Positions 34,101 to 47,200 of a stretch of 64,000 bases of DNA are shown here, piece after piece. Source of the stretch: Asterias amurensis (lineage: Eukaryota > Echinodermata > Asteroidea > Forcipulatida > Asteriidae); assembly GCF_032118995.1 (NCBI RefSeq), contig NC_092669.1, positions 1-64,000 on the forward strand. Reading direction: 5' to 3'. Each line of letters starts with the position of its first letter. The first letter of the stretch is position 1. Below the pieces are notes generated by a model. That model did not search any database. It worked only from the letters and a program-made list of their open reading frames with translations, and was not told where the DNA came from. The translations under genes were made by a program, and so were the position numbers.

Positions 34101-34400
34101 ACCTGCCAATCTATCAACGTCGCTCCAACTCAAAGGGTAGGCCCGGCCATTAATAGATAGTAAACGTTCACTTCGAATGCATGAATTTTTTAGAGTAGGC
34201 CTATGTCAAGCTTGTTTCTTATTGTCTATGTCTTGTTTTATTTATTCCAAGATGCACCAGGAGGCAAGATACAATCTGCTCCATCTGTATGGGATATCGC
34301 ATCGACAGAAGACTTGAAACAATTATACATAGCAACAGATAATCACTGTTTTGGCTGTACTGCAGGCATGGGTTCTAGCTGCCAGGGAACTACAGTGTGA
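31131..34400 (+). CDS. arsS: ArsS-like radical SAM protein (arsenosugar biosynthesis family)
   Basis: Eight coding exons: 31131-31400, 32149-32344, 32549-32746, 33071-33248, 33368-33501, 33679-33820, 33964-34136 and 34252-34400, giving 479 aa. The radical SAM CX3CX2C motif is CNQACTHC (C178, C182, C185), followed by HVESSPRRKEMM, which matches the bacterial ArsS/DUF3641 pattern. DLTGGAPEL follows over the exon 3/4 join. The C-terminal Cys-rich part has MCRNHLNINWDGKLFDCDF (C397, C412) and ends HCFGCTAGMGSSC (C463, C466, C474), positions that would hold an auxiliary iron-sulfur cluster. Bacterial ArsS is thought to add the deoxyadenosyl group to methylated arsenic in arsenosugar synthesis. About 150 residues precede the catalytic part; the first 30 are basic and Ser-rich with no acidic residue until E29, compatible with mitochondrial import. 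Eight introns-and-exons structure argues against bacterial contamination. Confidence 0.92.
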
Positions 34401-36560
34401 TTTATTGGCAGGTTGTTGGAGCTATAAGAGAAAGGACCGTTGGACTATCTCTGTAAACCAGTCTTGTGTTACAATGTCTCTTCAGAGCTCGGTGTTAACT
34501 GCCTGTCATTTATCAGTCAGGGCAGTCTGGTCAGGGCAGAGGCAGAGGCGCAAGTCACTTGGGTTAAAGACGAGTCGCAAGACTTAACAATAGTATTTTT
34601 ATTTTTGAATAATATAACTATACGTTAAGTTTAACTATATTGGTACAATTCATCCATTTGGCCTGCGAGGTACGATTTGTGATTGTTACAATTAAATGTT
34701 ATGATTAAATGATTTATGTTTTCAATTATATTGTGTACCGATGATAAATGTGCAGATTTTACGTTTAAATCATCCGTACCGCCGTAGGGCGAGGCAACAA
34801 TTGTAACAAGTTAAAGTTTGAAAATTGTAAAGTACTAGACAAAATATATAGACCTTTTTGTATCAACGGTTTTTTTTCTCAATTGAGTCCCGAACATTCT
34901 GAGTACCAAAGGTGGAGTACTGTACAGATGGCTGCACTCTAGTCCTATATATAATTTTCTTCCTGCATGGTTAAAGTTTCGTGGCCTAAGTTCAAGTCCT
35001 AGACCATTGGGACTTCGTGAAGTTAAAGTCCCAGTGGTCTGAGTCCCTATGAAGTTAAGTAGTTATTGTACGAAAGCTCATAAATGTTCTGAATCCATGG
35101 AGGTACCTCCATGTTAAAGGCAGTGCCACCACTACCTTCCATGTGTAAAGGTATATGCTTTTTCGGACTTTGTTTTATAACAGATAACATGATTTTGTAC
35201 TTGTGTGGCTGTTAACAGACGTTATTGGTTAAAGGTCTTGCTTGGACACAAAGGGTCAGTCCACGATTAAAAGGAGGGGTGTACAAATTAATAAAGGCTT
35301 TGGCTAAACAGTATTTTTGAATCTGCTTGTCTTCTTAAACATTTTTACTGATGAAATTATTGAAAAGATCTAAAGTATTGTGTTTTTCCGCTAGTAAAGA
35401 CATTCAAAATTATGACACTGTAAAATGTATGTTTCGTGTAACCCCCCCTATGCAATAATAGTCGAGTCTGAGTTGAGTTGTAAAAAACAACTCGCTTCCT
35501 CCGTGATGATGGGCGATTCCAATACATAAACAGGAAATGCGTGTACCGTGATCCCTAATGGATTGCCTTACAAGTGTGTTTTAGAATATCACATGTACAT
35601 GCTTGTCCAGTATACATGTACAAACAGGAAAAATGAAAACATAACATCATGTAACACGGAAATCTTCCTCCACGTGGTAATTGCTTCTTTTCTCTCAATA
35701 AGTTTGGGTTTCTAAAGTTTGAATTAGGAAAAGGTGTTCTGTGTTTGTTTGCTGTTTGTGGACAACGAAAATTGTTTGATTGCCCGAAGGAAATTGGAAT
35801 TCAGATGGTGTGAAAATGGAAGGAGCTGACCTACAGGGGATCAAGAAATCAAAGCATGGTTGGGTGAGTGGTTGGTTTTATTATTTCAAGTTGGTACAAT
35901 CTAAGTCTTGCGAATGTGAGTTGAAATACCATACTCTTTATCTCAAGATCCTTTTCAAAACATTCTTGTTGCAAAGAGAATGTTTCTCGTATAGTAGGCC
36001 TACTTAAGATTTACACCTCTGCACTTAATGACCTTAAAGGTGACCATAAAAACTTCATGTGAACCATGGGGTAGAATTAGTTATACCTAGCTATGTTTGA
36101 ACCCTCCATGTTTGAACCGTAGAAGGGAAACCTCAATAAATAAACTGTGAGTCAATTTCAACAGATATGTTTTATTTTAGAGTAGTCGTGAAGGTTGATT
36201 TGTACGGTTTTAAATCAGAAACACGTGACAAGGAAAGCTCCATGTTGAATTGCTTCGTAAACTTCTAGTCACTAATGTTTGTGTGTTAATAGTGTATATG
36301 AAATGAATAATACTTAATGTCCTAGTTTTTATTCTAATTTTCATTCTCAGATGAAATGATTCTTCAGTTCATACAAAGTCTACGTAGTTGGTGATCACGT
36401 TCTCGTGGACTTTTATGCGTCTATATTATTGGTAATTTGAGCCACTCGACCTACATTACATAAACATGTGACGTCGCTGTCAGTTGCTGTATAAACAATT
36501 GGAACGTTTACTCTTGAGGTCGCACCAGCAGAATAACTATTATTAAGAAAGAAGCCCAGG
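34401..36560 (+). other. Intergenic: ArsS-like 3' UTR and LMO2-like upstream region
   Basis: AATAAA at 35290-35295 is the best polyadenylation signal for the ArsS-like gene. A perfect 16-base palindrome, ATGGAGGTACCTCCAT, lies at 35097-35112. The remaining sequence shows no recognisable gene. A GC-richer patch around 35,780-35,870 ends in a plausible donor but cannot be joined in frame to the LMO2-like exons. Confidence 0.45.
36470..36495 (+). promoter_or_regulatory. Candidate LMO2-like core promoter (CRE-like site and TATA box)
   Basis: TATAAA at 36490-36495 lies 66 bp before the start codon at 36561, with TGACGTCG, a near-match to the cAMP response element, just upstream (about 36469-36476). 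The spacing would give a leader of roughly 40 bases. Confidence 0.45.
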
Positions 36561-38333
36561 ATGGACTCCAATAGCACCATGGCTGATCTTGGAGCTCATG
36601 CTGCCGTTGTGACGAGAATGACGTCAAAGGATCGTGAAGGAGGACAGCAAACAGATTCTAACGGGTATGTAAAGTCTGTACCACTCATTAAAATTACCTT
36701 CACGTTAACCATGAAGCACATGAAGCCGAGTTCTACTCCTTTTTAGTCATTCTTCAGATGCGCAATCCGTATTTACTTGTTTCATTGGGTAGATCCTTGC
36801 TCTTTGTGGTTTGTGGCATTATTTCATTTCTGTATCCCCTGACCCTTCCTCCATGCCATTACCTTTCCTCTACTTTATGCTTACCCTCTCTGTATTAGTC
36901 TTGAAACCAAAATGATGATGACGTTTCAAGATGTTTCTACCCCTGACCTCTTTGCCCACAGACCATCGAGTCATATCTCTATGCCATGGCCATCGAGTTC
37001 TTTCTCTTTATGCTATGACTATTGCACCTCAAAACATCACCCATTATTATCACCCCGTCTTCTAGAAGGTCAGCTCCATTGAAGTTGTTCCCCCGGCCCC
37101 TATCTACACCGTTATTGAGATAGCTTGACCTTTAACCTCGGCCGGCAATCATCAGCGTGTGTCGTGTCCTTTGCGGTGGTATCACATGACAAATCTCAAC
37201 ATGTGTTCCAGACTGATAAACAGTTTGACTCGCACTTTCCCCCATAAATGGGGCAAGATGAAAATTACAAAATGTTTCTCCTGAAAAGAAGTAAACGCTG
37301 AAAAACTGATCATGTGTAATTTTTCCCCTCAAGCGTCATTTAAAAAAGTGAAACTGAGTGTTCTTTTACGAGTGCGTGTCGCTATTTTTATAGTAGACCT
37401 TTACTAACTAACGACACTTTGAAATATAGATCTTCAAATTTGCCGCAGAAATTCTTTATTCAACATTCAAAATAAACAGACAATACGGGAAAATATTATG
37501 CACAAGTGATATGCAGCATTTAAACAATGAAATGTTAATGGAATCCTGTTTATTTTCCTTCTCCACAGAGAGACTGTTGATGAAGTACTAAATGTCCATC
37601 CATCCTTCTTAGAATGTTCCGGTTGCAATGAATCAATTCATGAACGCTACTTCTTACGAGCTATGGATAAATACTGGCATGAAGACTGCTTAGCATGCGA
37701 CCTCTGTCAATGTCGACTTGGTGAAGTAGATTGTTACTTATACATCAAGATGGGTCGGAAACTGTGTAAACGAGATTACCTCAGGTAAGGCCTCTATCTG
37801 TAGAAAGTTGCTCAACTCCTTACTATTAGTATGGGCGTTGGACTTTCTATGGGTAGGAAGAAACTATATAATATTGTTAACTTGCGGGTACAACCATTTG
37901 TAAATCCCTTTTGTGGGAGTGTTGGCCACGTTTCGAACAGTATACTCTGCTTGTCTTCAGGAGAAAGGGGGTGTATTTACTGCCATTGAATGATAACAAG
38001 ATGCAGTTATTTGTCGACTACCTTTTGTCAACTGTTGCTATTCTATTATTCCTATTTTTTTAAGAATATTTTTTAGTCTTTAAATCATTGCTCTATAATG
38101 TATTCATAACGACACATTTTCGTATCTATTATTTCACCTTTAGATTGTTTGCTCCGAGTGGTGTTTGTTCAGCATGTAACCGATCTATACCAGCTTATGA
38201 TCTCGTTATGACAGTTACACCTGGACGGGTGTTTCACCTCGAGTGCTTCAAATGCTCACAATGTGAAAAACATTTCTGTGTTGGTGATAAATATTACCTG
38301 ATGGGATCAAATATCGTCTGTGAGGATCATTGA
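36561..38333 (+). CDS. lmo2: LMO2-like LIM-only protein
   Basis: Three coding exons: 36561-36664, 37569-37784 and 38144-38333, giving 169 aa. A variable Ser/Thr-rich head of about 35 residues precedes two LIM zinc-binding domains. LIM1 ligands are C51, C54, H72, C75, C78, C81, C101 and D104; LIM2 ligands are C115, C118, H138, C141, C144, C147, C166 and H169. Segments [23 protein letters not shown] and YHLECFKC-like FHLECFKC fit LMO2 better than LMO1/3 or LMO4. LMO2 is a nuclear bridging protein that joins LDB1 to bHLH and GATA factors in blood and vessel development; that role is assumed here. The protein stops exactly at the last zinc ligand and lacks the short tail of vertebrate LMO2. A TATA box lies just upstream, and AATAAA at 39151-39156 would give a 3' UTR of about 0.8 kb. 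Confidence 0.94.
37928..37966 (+). repeat. ACGTTTCGA stem-loop repeat, copy 1
   Basis: ACGTTTCGAACAG is followed by a loop and CTGCTTGTCTTCAGGAGA. The parts around the loop can pair (ACAG with CTGC/T-type complement). It lies in LMO2-like intron 2, 180 bp before the last exon. This looks like a tail fragment of an old retroelement. Confidence 0.5.
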
Positions 38334-38470
38334 AGGTTCAGACAACATGGAAACAAAACAAGAAGTCTCAAAATTATAAATGTCTAAGAAGAACAACTTG
38401 TTATAACTTGCGGATATAATCAAGTCCATGTGACAATCTGTTTGGGATGAGTCTGAAAAGATCCGGTGTG

Positions 38471-38512
38471 GTCTCGACGTTTCGAACAGTTTTCTCTGCT
38501 CGTCTCCAGAAT
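38471..38512 (+). repeat. ACGTTTCGA stem-loop repeat, copy 2
   Basis: GTCTCGACGTTTCGAACAG, a loop, then CTGCTCGTCTCCAG. It lies in the LMO2-like 3' UTR region, so the last LMO2-like exon is bracketed by two copies in the same orientation. Confidence 0.5.
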
Positions 38513-40076
38513 GTTCTGAAGACGTGCCCCGCATTTGTACAAAATGATGGTCAGAAAGAGAGCCATTGAAATAGTAGTATGGGACATTGAAGAAGGAACT
38601 GCCATTCACGCTAAAACATGTTTGGTTTGGCTGATAATAACTTTTAGCCTGTGGTTTACTCGTCACTAATAGAGTGCTCCACCCGCCTTCAGTCCTGACA
38701 GATCCAGCCCCTGATAACTGTCTAATCATCGGATGCTACCAGATGTACCTTTTGACCTCGCAATTATTTTACATGGAGATTCGCGGTCAATTCACATGTA
38801 CATTATGCATATAAAACATTACCATGTACAAACAATATGCTCAGGCTGCATACAGACGATCTAAAGTGCAAGGTGACAACTAAAATGTGCATCACCTCGG
38901 ACAATTCAGGAAAGCTTACGTCATTGCACGTTTATCCGATGAGATCAATGTATCATGTTGCGGATAAAGACAGTAGACCAGTTTATATGTGACAACAGAG
39001 GGTGCCACCGCCCCGTCTTATAAATAGCCAGAATCTTTATACTTGTTTTTAGCTACAACCCATTTCACCAAAATGCCCCCCCCCCCCCCAGTAATGCGAT
39101 TGTACAGTTTAAGTACATCTTTAGTGATATTGTATTTTTGATAGTGTTGAAATAAATTTATAAGTCAATACAATGTAAATACAGTCACTGCGTTCGTTGA
39201 ATTCGTTGCTTTTACAATTGAGGGTTTTAAGACGTCAATCCCCCGCTCCCGTCCCCACTACCTTGGTCCATGGTTCGCTGCTAACTAACTCTCTTATGAC
39301 ATTATTTGGTGTTGTCGAATACTGTGCACATTTTTTTTATGGGTGTCTAGTTAAAAATGCAGCTGATGAAAATGAATTATAACTGAAACGAATGATCGCA
39401 TCACTTAGTCCAAGAGGAGGGAAAGATAGAAAGTTGCATGAGATAGAAACAGTTTTTATTACATGAAACTGATGTGCATGAACTCACTAAGAATGACACA
39501 TCCCCATGGTTTATCTAAACTTGCATCCTAGTATAGACAAATATTGTGTGTAACTTATGTTTGGCCTTTTTGTACGCACCATGACCAGTATCTTGGACCC
39601 GAAGAAAACAAAGTGTCGTTTATCTTTGCTTGGACTGGGAGCTTTATATTATTAAGAGAGTTGAGAACAGTTGTCTTTGGTCACATGGTTGCTGGACGCA
39701 TTCTTTTCGGTCCAAATCCAAATGCAGCACACTGCAATTCGAATGGACTAGTTTAGCACCCCGTATTCGGGCCAGGCAGGGGCCGACACTCGTCTAATCG
39801 CAAGTTCGGACTGAGTTGATAGCGCCCTCTGTGGGTTTTTACTGGTCAATATTATTCAACGTTTTCTGAACTACAGTCTTTGCTTTGTGATCAAAGGTCT
39901 TTATTTTGTTTTCCACAGAACTCCGGAAAGTGCTGAGCAGTGCTTACACACAACCGGGTAAGGGTAAAACCAAATGTTGATGTTCTTTATCTGACCTGTA
40001 ATGTAACATATTATATATGAAACAGTGATTAATGTGATGCCACTAGTGTCTTCTTGCTCTATGGTGACACTAACGG

Positions 40077-40253
40077 GCTTAGCTGCTAAGCACGAAAAGC
40101 AGCTTAGCCCTTAAAAATTATGCTTACTGGAATATGGTTACCGGCCTAAATACCATGTCACATGTAACAATTTGTGACTGGTATCTTGCTCATTTCTGCT
40201 TAGCAGAAAATCTTTAAACAACATTTTCTGCTTAAGCAGCTCTGTGAAATTTG
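40077..40253. mobile_element. Probable inverted-repeat transposon fragment
   Basis: It opens with a foldback (gggcttagctgctaagc, facing gcagcttagccc) and closes with gctctgtgaaatttggccc. Internally, tttctgcttagcagaaa and ttctgcttaagcag recur. Repeated CTGCTTA/TAAGCAG blocks in both orientations suggest a MITE, but one terminus is unclear. Confidence 0.45.
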
Positions 40254-41725
40254 GCCCTTGTGTGCTTGTGCCATCGGTTTCAGTTGGAACCCAGTGAGGG
40301 GTAAAAGTCAACGTGATGGGTTTTGTGTTCCTGTGTGTGGTTGAATTGTTCTTTAAGGGGGATCCCTTTGCGCAGTGATCCCGTTGGGCAGCGACTACTC
40401 GGTGATTCATTCTCACAGTGATCTCGTTGCGCAGTGGTAACGTCGCGCAGTGATCCCGGTGCGCAATGCTTGGGCAAACATTTTTATCGTCTGCTTATTC
40501 TGTATCGATTTATCGTTGCCCTTTTTCATTTGCAAAGTTTGTAGGTAGACTTTTTTTAGTCTAATACACAAACAGCCTTATGTACCACATGCAAAGCCAG
40601 TTGTTTCCGGTGTCCCTTTCTTCCTAACCCATTAAAAGAAACACAATTTTGGTTTCCATGTCTAAATCTCCTACTTGAAACCTCATGAATAAGGGTGAGT
40701 GTTTGTCCATTTAAGCGACTTCAGAAGTCACCCAATCAACTCTTAATACCTAACTTAAATACAAACTGGACCCCCATACACTAGTACGTGCTTAAAGGAA
40801 CTAACTGAACCATTGATCAGTGGTTTTCGGATCATGCATGAAGATTTCCATTTCGTTGTTGGAGATTTCATTGATTGATCGGATCAGATTCTTATGTACG
40901 CCCATTATACACTAAGAAGAATACGTAAAAAACATACATGAGAAAGTTAATGCCCGTGGGGTTTCCACAAAAAGAAGACATCAAGATGACCGGTAAGGCC
41001 GTGTAGTAAATTGACCTATCTTCCATTTAAGTTTCTCGATTATTTCTGTTTAGACTTGCCCCCCTCCCCCAGACCGTCCCCTCCTCAAGGTGGTGGTTCC
41101 ATTTCCCGAGCCTCGCCTTGTGATTGTCGACTGTCAACTGTTGAATGTAAAGCCACAATCAATGGTAGACACATTGTTTTGATGTAGTATTTATCTAAAT
41201 GTTAATGGTGGCTGCGTGTTCACGATGAACGACAACTGCTTGAGTTTATCAAATTTTAAAAGAGCTGCAAAGAGTTACTCAATAGTTGTCCTTAATTGGT
41301 GTCTTTGTAACAAACTGGACTTTCCTGTACACAGTTAATTTTAACTGATTTCCCAATGTATGGTGGATGCCATGGGAAGAGAAAGTTTCTTTAAGATTGT
41401 GTATTTAGCTGGAGTGGATAACATCACGAAGGAGTAAAAACACAACACCATTGAAGCTTTACTTTCACGTTATCCTCGGTATTTATCAAGTTGACATTTT
41501 GGCTTTACACCCATTTAAGAATTGTGTTCCCCATTCAGTCCTGGTTTACCCAAAAGATGACCGGTTTGCCGAGGCTACCGTGGAGACAAATAAAGACATT
41601 TTTAGAAGCGATGAGTACACGTCGTTGGTGAAATGAACAATAAAGACTGTTTGGGGCAGTAAAGGGTGGAAGATGGAGACTAATGCGTCTGCATTGATAC
41701 AGTTTGTATAAATAAAATCACAGTT

Positions 41726-41800
41726 AATCAATCAATCAATCAGTCAATCAATCAATCAATCAATCAATCAGTCGATCAAATCAATCAAATCAATCAATCA
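41726..41800. repeat. (TCAA)n microsatellite
   Basis: About 18 mostly perfect TCAA units with a few GTCA/TCGA variants. Confidence 0.92.
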
Positions 41801-44183
41801 TTAGTCAAGTATTAGTTGACAATGTTCAACTCAATTCAATTCATCTTTAATGGTCCCACCATGAAGGAAAATTACTTTTCATACATGCAATACATGAAAC
41901 AATAAACACACAACAGACTTTATATCACTTTTAGTTTGAAGCATATGGCAGGTATTGGTAATCGAATCAGAGCATTCTGATCGGACAAAAACTCTTGTTG
42001 AAGCATTTAATGTACGATAAAAGTGTATTTCGTGCTTGGTTTGTCGATCGTTCCATTAACTGATGAAAGGGCACTGTACGCTGATCCTTCACCTGTAGGT
42101 CTCTTTCACCTTTTTAGTATTCGCATTTTTGAGACCGTTAAAACTGTACCAACAGATAATTAACTCGTTAAACAACAATTATTCGTTTACATAAAGTAAA
42201 AGGTGACGTTGGTTGGATAGTACTTATGATCACAAGCCGATGTTTTCATCATCAGTAGTATTCCCATCACCCAAATACAACAATGTCATTTTATTAGAAT
42301 CAGGTCTAAATACATATACATCGATTGTTGCTAAGAGTTTTCCGGCTTCGTCTCTGCAAGAATTCCTGGTTATTCAATGCTTGGTTGTTCTTTTGTATGT
42401 GCAAAGTTTGCCCAAGTCTTAAACAGCTTGTCAACACAACAACACTAATTGTGTCGTTGTATACAGAAAGCCGTGCTGTACTGCGATTAGCTGTGTTGAC
42501 AGTGTTATTGTACTCATGCCTCCATAATACAGGCTCTTTTTGACAGTGTGACTGTGAAAGACTTATTGTCATAATACATGTCAATCTGAATCATATGTGT
42601 GTTTACTGAGTCTGCTTGGGCCACCATTAACCTAGATCTTACATTCTTGAAGACCAAAACTAGAGATATTGAACTTCAAAATGTAACCAGCGTATACACA
42701 GGCTGGTAATCCTTCATAAATTTCGGTGGAAAGTAATATATAATAAAAGAAGTCTTGGATTTGAAAAGAAATATCTAACCAATAAGTATTAACAACACGT
42801 TTTAAGTGACATATCTTCATCTTTTAATCAATCGCAGGTAGAGTTCACTGCCAAAGTCACTTTAATTATAAAAAAGATGAGTTTGTTCTTTAATGATGAT
42901 AATGTTATGGACATAACTCCCACTTGAGTCAAGCAAACAAAATGATTATGCTGTGTGAAACTTTTATTTCTGAAATAAACCGAGTGATAATAATAATAAA
43001 GATGAATGCAAGACTAAAATGTGTGCATCAATCCCATCAGGAAACCAACCCAGTTCTGCACTATAGATAATTATTCCTGTCTGTATTCAGGCTTAACCGT
43101 CCACATCTATGTATAGAGCTATAATCAACATATAGCTTTGTTATTATGATAAACTCGTTACCAGAAAATTAGAAAGTTGTAACAGCTGTTTTTATAGTCA
43201 CGGTTCAACACTGTATAAAAATTGACTTTATTTGGAACTTTGAAACTTCATCGATTCATATGATGATTTCTATGACTATATTGTATATCATTAACGTTGC
43301 GTGTATATGCAGTGAAAGTCACGTGTCATGATTACGTCAGAAGTCTTATTTCAACAGGTGGTATTCTTCGGACGAAAGTTTCATCTGGAAATTAAAACAA
43401 ATAGAAACAGTTCGTTTCAAATCGAATTATTCCCCATTGCCGTCCCACAAAAGTAATCAAAGTCTATGAAATTTTGCCACTTGGCGATGGATGAGTCGAT
43501 ATGACCATGTGCGCATGAACACCACTTGAAAACTCCTTGACGACCATACCGTTGTCTGCAGTCCGCTCAACAACAAAAATCACACATTTTTCTCGCCAAA
43601 AAGATCAATACCTGTCACTTTGAGATTTGTTGAAGTAAATAACGATGAGATTCAATTAGACAATTATTAAACCTCAACACCATCTGCAACCAATTTAATC
43701 AACTTGTTAACAATGTTACTCGCTGTAGGCAGTTTGGAACCAGTTTGCATTCGTATAGAGTATCAGGGTCTACCAACATAGGACCCTCTACTTGAAAAAC
43801 TTGAATTGAAGTTTATTCTTTTACATTACATCTCAACACTTCTAGAGCAGTTCATTCGCACTGCTGATGACCCTGTTGTAGAAAGTGATTTTCCGTCCGT
43901 AAGGCCTTAAACGCGCTTTTTAGTGTTTAGTTAGGTTAGGTTTGCGGTAACACCATGTGTGTATCTACTTGCCAGGTAGAGTTTGTTCTTAGAGATATGT
44001 TTTGCATTATTCTACTGCCGCGGAGTAGATAATCGGATGTTCGGGAGACTTTTCAGTTCTGAAAAGAACTGTCCTGCTTTTTTTTAAACTATTACCAGGG
44101 CGGATGGTATATAAAACTGACTGGACTACTACTTTAGCTTATAGGATCGTAATTAACTGTACTGCCGCGGAGTCGGTTCTGTT

Positions 44184-44231
44184 TGGTCTCAACGTTTCGA
44201 CTAGCTTGCTTTAGTCATCGTCAGGAGACTG
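44184..44231 (+). repeat. ACGTTTCGA stem-loop repeat, copy 3
   Basis: GGTCTCAACGTTTCGACTAG, a short loop, then TTTAGTCATCGTCAGGAGA. The stem GACTA/TAGTC is perfect, and differs in sequence from copies 1 and 2 while still pairing. An associated tactgccgcggagt string lies immediately upstream (44156) and again at about 44016. Confidence 0.55.
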
Positions 44232-47200
44232 TTTAGTTTTTATTGTTAATCTGGAGGGGCGGGGCAGGCCAATTAATCGGTAGAAATATTCTTTGTTAGT
44301 AGAACGGCCTTATAAAGGTCTGGTCACCTTCCTCCTTGCCACTCATTGGCTCGTTTGTTCTTATAGAATTTTTAATATTTGTTTTTGTGTTTTGCGAGAG
44401 TGAAGTGTAATAAAATACAAATATAAAACATATCAGTGGAAGCTGTTCAAACTGACATGTACATGTAGTTAGAAGTTATTTGAATCTGTTTCAGTCTATA
44501 GTATCGTTTCGGAGTGCCAACCATAACATCTACCATTTTCTTAATGGAAGTTTGAAATAAAGTGTTTTGCCAGCGCTGCATCCATATCAATAAAACACTA
44601 CTGTGACTGTAGGCGCTGGAAAGTGTGAACAGTAAACAATAATTCACATCGGATATTTACAAACCTCACTTTACATTTTATTTATTTATTTTTTTAAATT
44701 AAAAATAGAGACATCTGTTCGTGATTGCTGAGGGTCTTCTTTCATGTTGTGTGAGTCACGTGCACACAGACAGAACTTTGATCTTTTAACTGGAAACATG
44801 AACTCAAAACCTTTTTACTTTATTGATGTATTTATTCATTTAGAAACCTTCTAATTAAAAAAAAAGTTAGTTCCAATAATAATGGAATTTATATGATAAT
44901 TTCGGTATCCATCTGGATCAATGGAATGTTATATATAGTTTTTGTTATAACATGAACTGAGACTGAAATATTCACAATAAGCGTCCACTTATAGACAACA
45001 CATACATTAAAGCACACACAAAGGTTCGCCGTGAATATTTGTTTGAATGTTTACGAGCATTGTGGTTCGTATTAGCAATATTGCACCTTAAACAAGTACA
45101 TCTCATTCAGCTTCAACTGTGCACGTGACTGGCACGCGTAGAGGGTTGCGAGTCATCGTCAACCGAATGTTAGATAAGACATCTAAATTGTAACCCAACA
45201 AAATAAACAAACATGTCGTGTTTTCTCGGTTTTGGCGACAAGAAGAAGTATTGGAATGCTCAAAACAGAAATTTTCTTTTTAAATTAATAATAAAACAAG
45301 AGTGGTCACCAATGGACGTACAAAGACTTAAATGTTTGGCATTATTCCTATAGCAATGAGACCATTGTTGTCCGACATTATGGTTTGCTGCCATTAGTCG
45401 CCCCCCCCCCTAGTCCCCTCCCCTCCCCTCTTCCCGTCAACCCAACACACCAGTTAAATATTAATTCCTATAAACAATTGTCATTGCACGGTGTATGTGT
45501 TTTAATGTGGTACGATACCTAGCTAACGATTTATTTTGTTTACAATTTAAATGTAAATCAATGTTCACATTGTTTTGATTTATGTTTGTGTTTCTTTTTG
45601 CAATGGGTTTAGAGTGACAAAAAAATACTCAGCAAAAAGATAGCGATTTATTAATACTAATGTATTCAAAGATTAGTCTGTGTTTTATTCCAAAACGCCC
45701 AGGCGTATTGCTGATGTTAATTTGACTGGAAATAGCACACTGAGATGTAGACTGAATCCGTCACATGTTGCATTAAAGTAACAAAAGAATAACAAATGGA
45801 ATAATGTATGACCTTTTTGCATTGATATGACAAGTGTTTTATTTCCCATCGGAATCATAGTACACGTGAATAACCAATGAGAATTTCATTCCAAATTAAA
45901 ATACATATTTTCCTGAAAAGAACAAGTTTTATCGAATTATTTCTTTGTGTAATTTCAAGCAATGAAGAAACAGGGGTTTACGTGTTTTAAATGTGGTTTC
46001 CATGTTCTGTCTTTGATGGAGAAGTTCACTTAATAACATGGAGTCATTGTCTTTTTTTTACTCAACCAGAGTCAACCAGAAAAATAGTATGGAAAACTTC
46101 CATATAAATGATTGCATCACAAAAAGACGATTTTACCGAATATGCGTTATTCTCTGTACGATAACTTGTCTACCTGCCCCATAAACCCAAACTAATATAA
46201 AAACAGATCGGTGTTTAATTGCAACTTTTGAAAAGCGATGTTAACCGCAATTGAAAGCGACGAACAAGGCTGGATTTGTTTTTTAACACAACTATCAATA
46301 AAATTGACACTTCATCAAACACGAACAAACCTTGTGGTTTCTTTCTACTTGGGAAAATTGACATATGTAGGTAGCGTAGTTTGACCACTCCTTTCTATTG
46401 CTAGTTTCCTAAAATACTGTTTCTGATTTTGTGTCACTATTAGCTTTGCCTTCCCGTGTTGATTGGGTGTCATTACAAAGATATTTGAAACTGATCAATG
46501 TTAGGTTTAGACAATGATTGACAAATATTGGTTATTTGTCTATTGCGCCAGCTGATCTTGAGCGGGGCTATATCGTAGGCAGAGTGCTTTGCATTGTCCC
46601 CTTCATATTCACTTATTTACTTGCCACTAGACTCTGTTTCTGATGTTGGACCATGTTTACTTGCTTCATCGATAAACCCAACCCGCTTGCGCCTTGCTGA
46701 TCGAGGTACTGGTCGCTTTACATCATGGGGTAACAGCTGGCTTTGCAACACCATTGAACCCTTTAATTCGTCAAAAATACTAACCCATTGCCTACACCCG
46801 TAATATTCAGATGTGAAATATTTATGAGATGATTTATTAAAAAAAAAATTAAAAATAGCAATTTGGTTTCGTCAACTTTTGGGAAATTATTTATAAAGTT
46901 TACTATCACACTTTAATTGGCAATATCAACCAAGTATTTAGTCATTTTATACGCGTTTGTTACTTTCTTAATGAGGGCGCTATTTTTTGTAAAATGATCA
47001 TTAACATCACAACAGATTACTGTATTGCAAATAATTGGTTATTTAATGTTGATAATCCTGAAAGTTATGTATAGTTATAATGATGAGAATAGAATAAAAA
47101 CTGCATCTGTTCGTAATTACCGTCTATCTATTATGAATTCATTTTGGATATTTTTGGATGGAGATGCAATTGCATTAATTGGTTATGGTGTACGAGCCAG

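Noticed and set aside
35816-35863. Alternative first exon for the LMO2-like gene
   Set aside because: It ends in a plausible donor but in phase 0; joining to the exon at 37569 puts a stop after three codons.
41451-41636. A 61-codon plus-strand frame ending in DEYTSLVK
   Set aside because: It has no recognisable domain, no splice partners and a composition typical of intergenic frames.
44184-44231. Hammerhead ribozyme in the ACGTTTCGA repeat (minus strand ends CGAAACGT)
   Set aside because: The second core half is hammerhead-like, but the invariant CTGATGA is absent (CTGACGA here), so a catalytic core is not supported.
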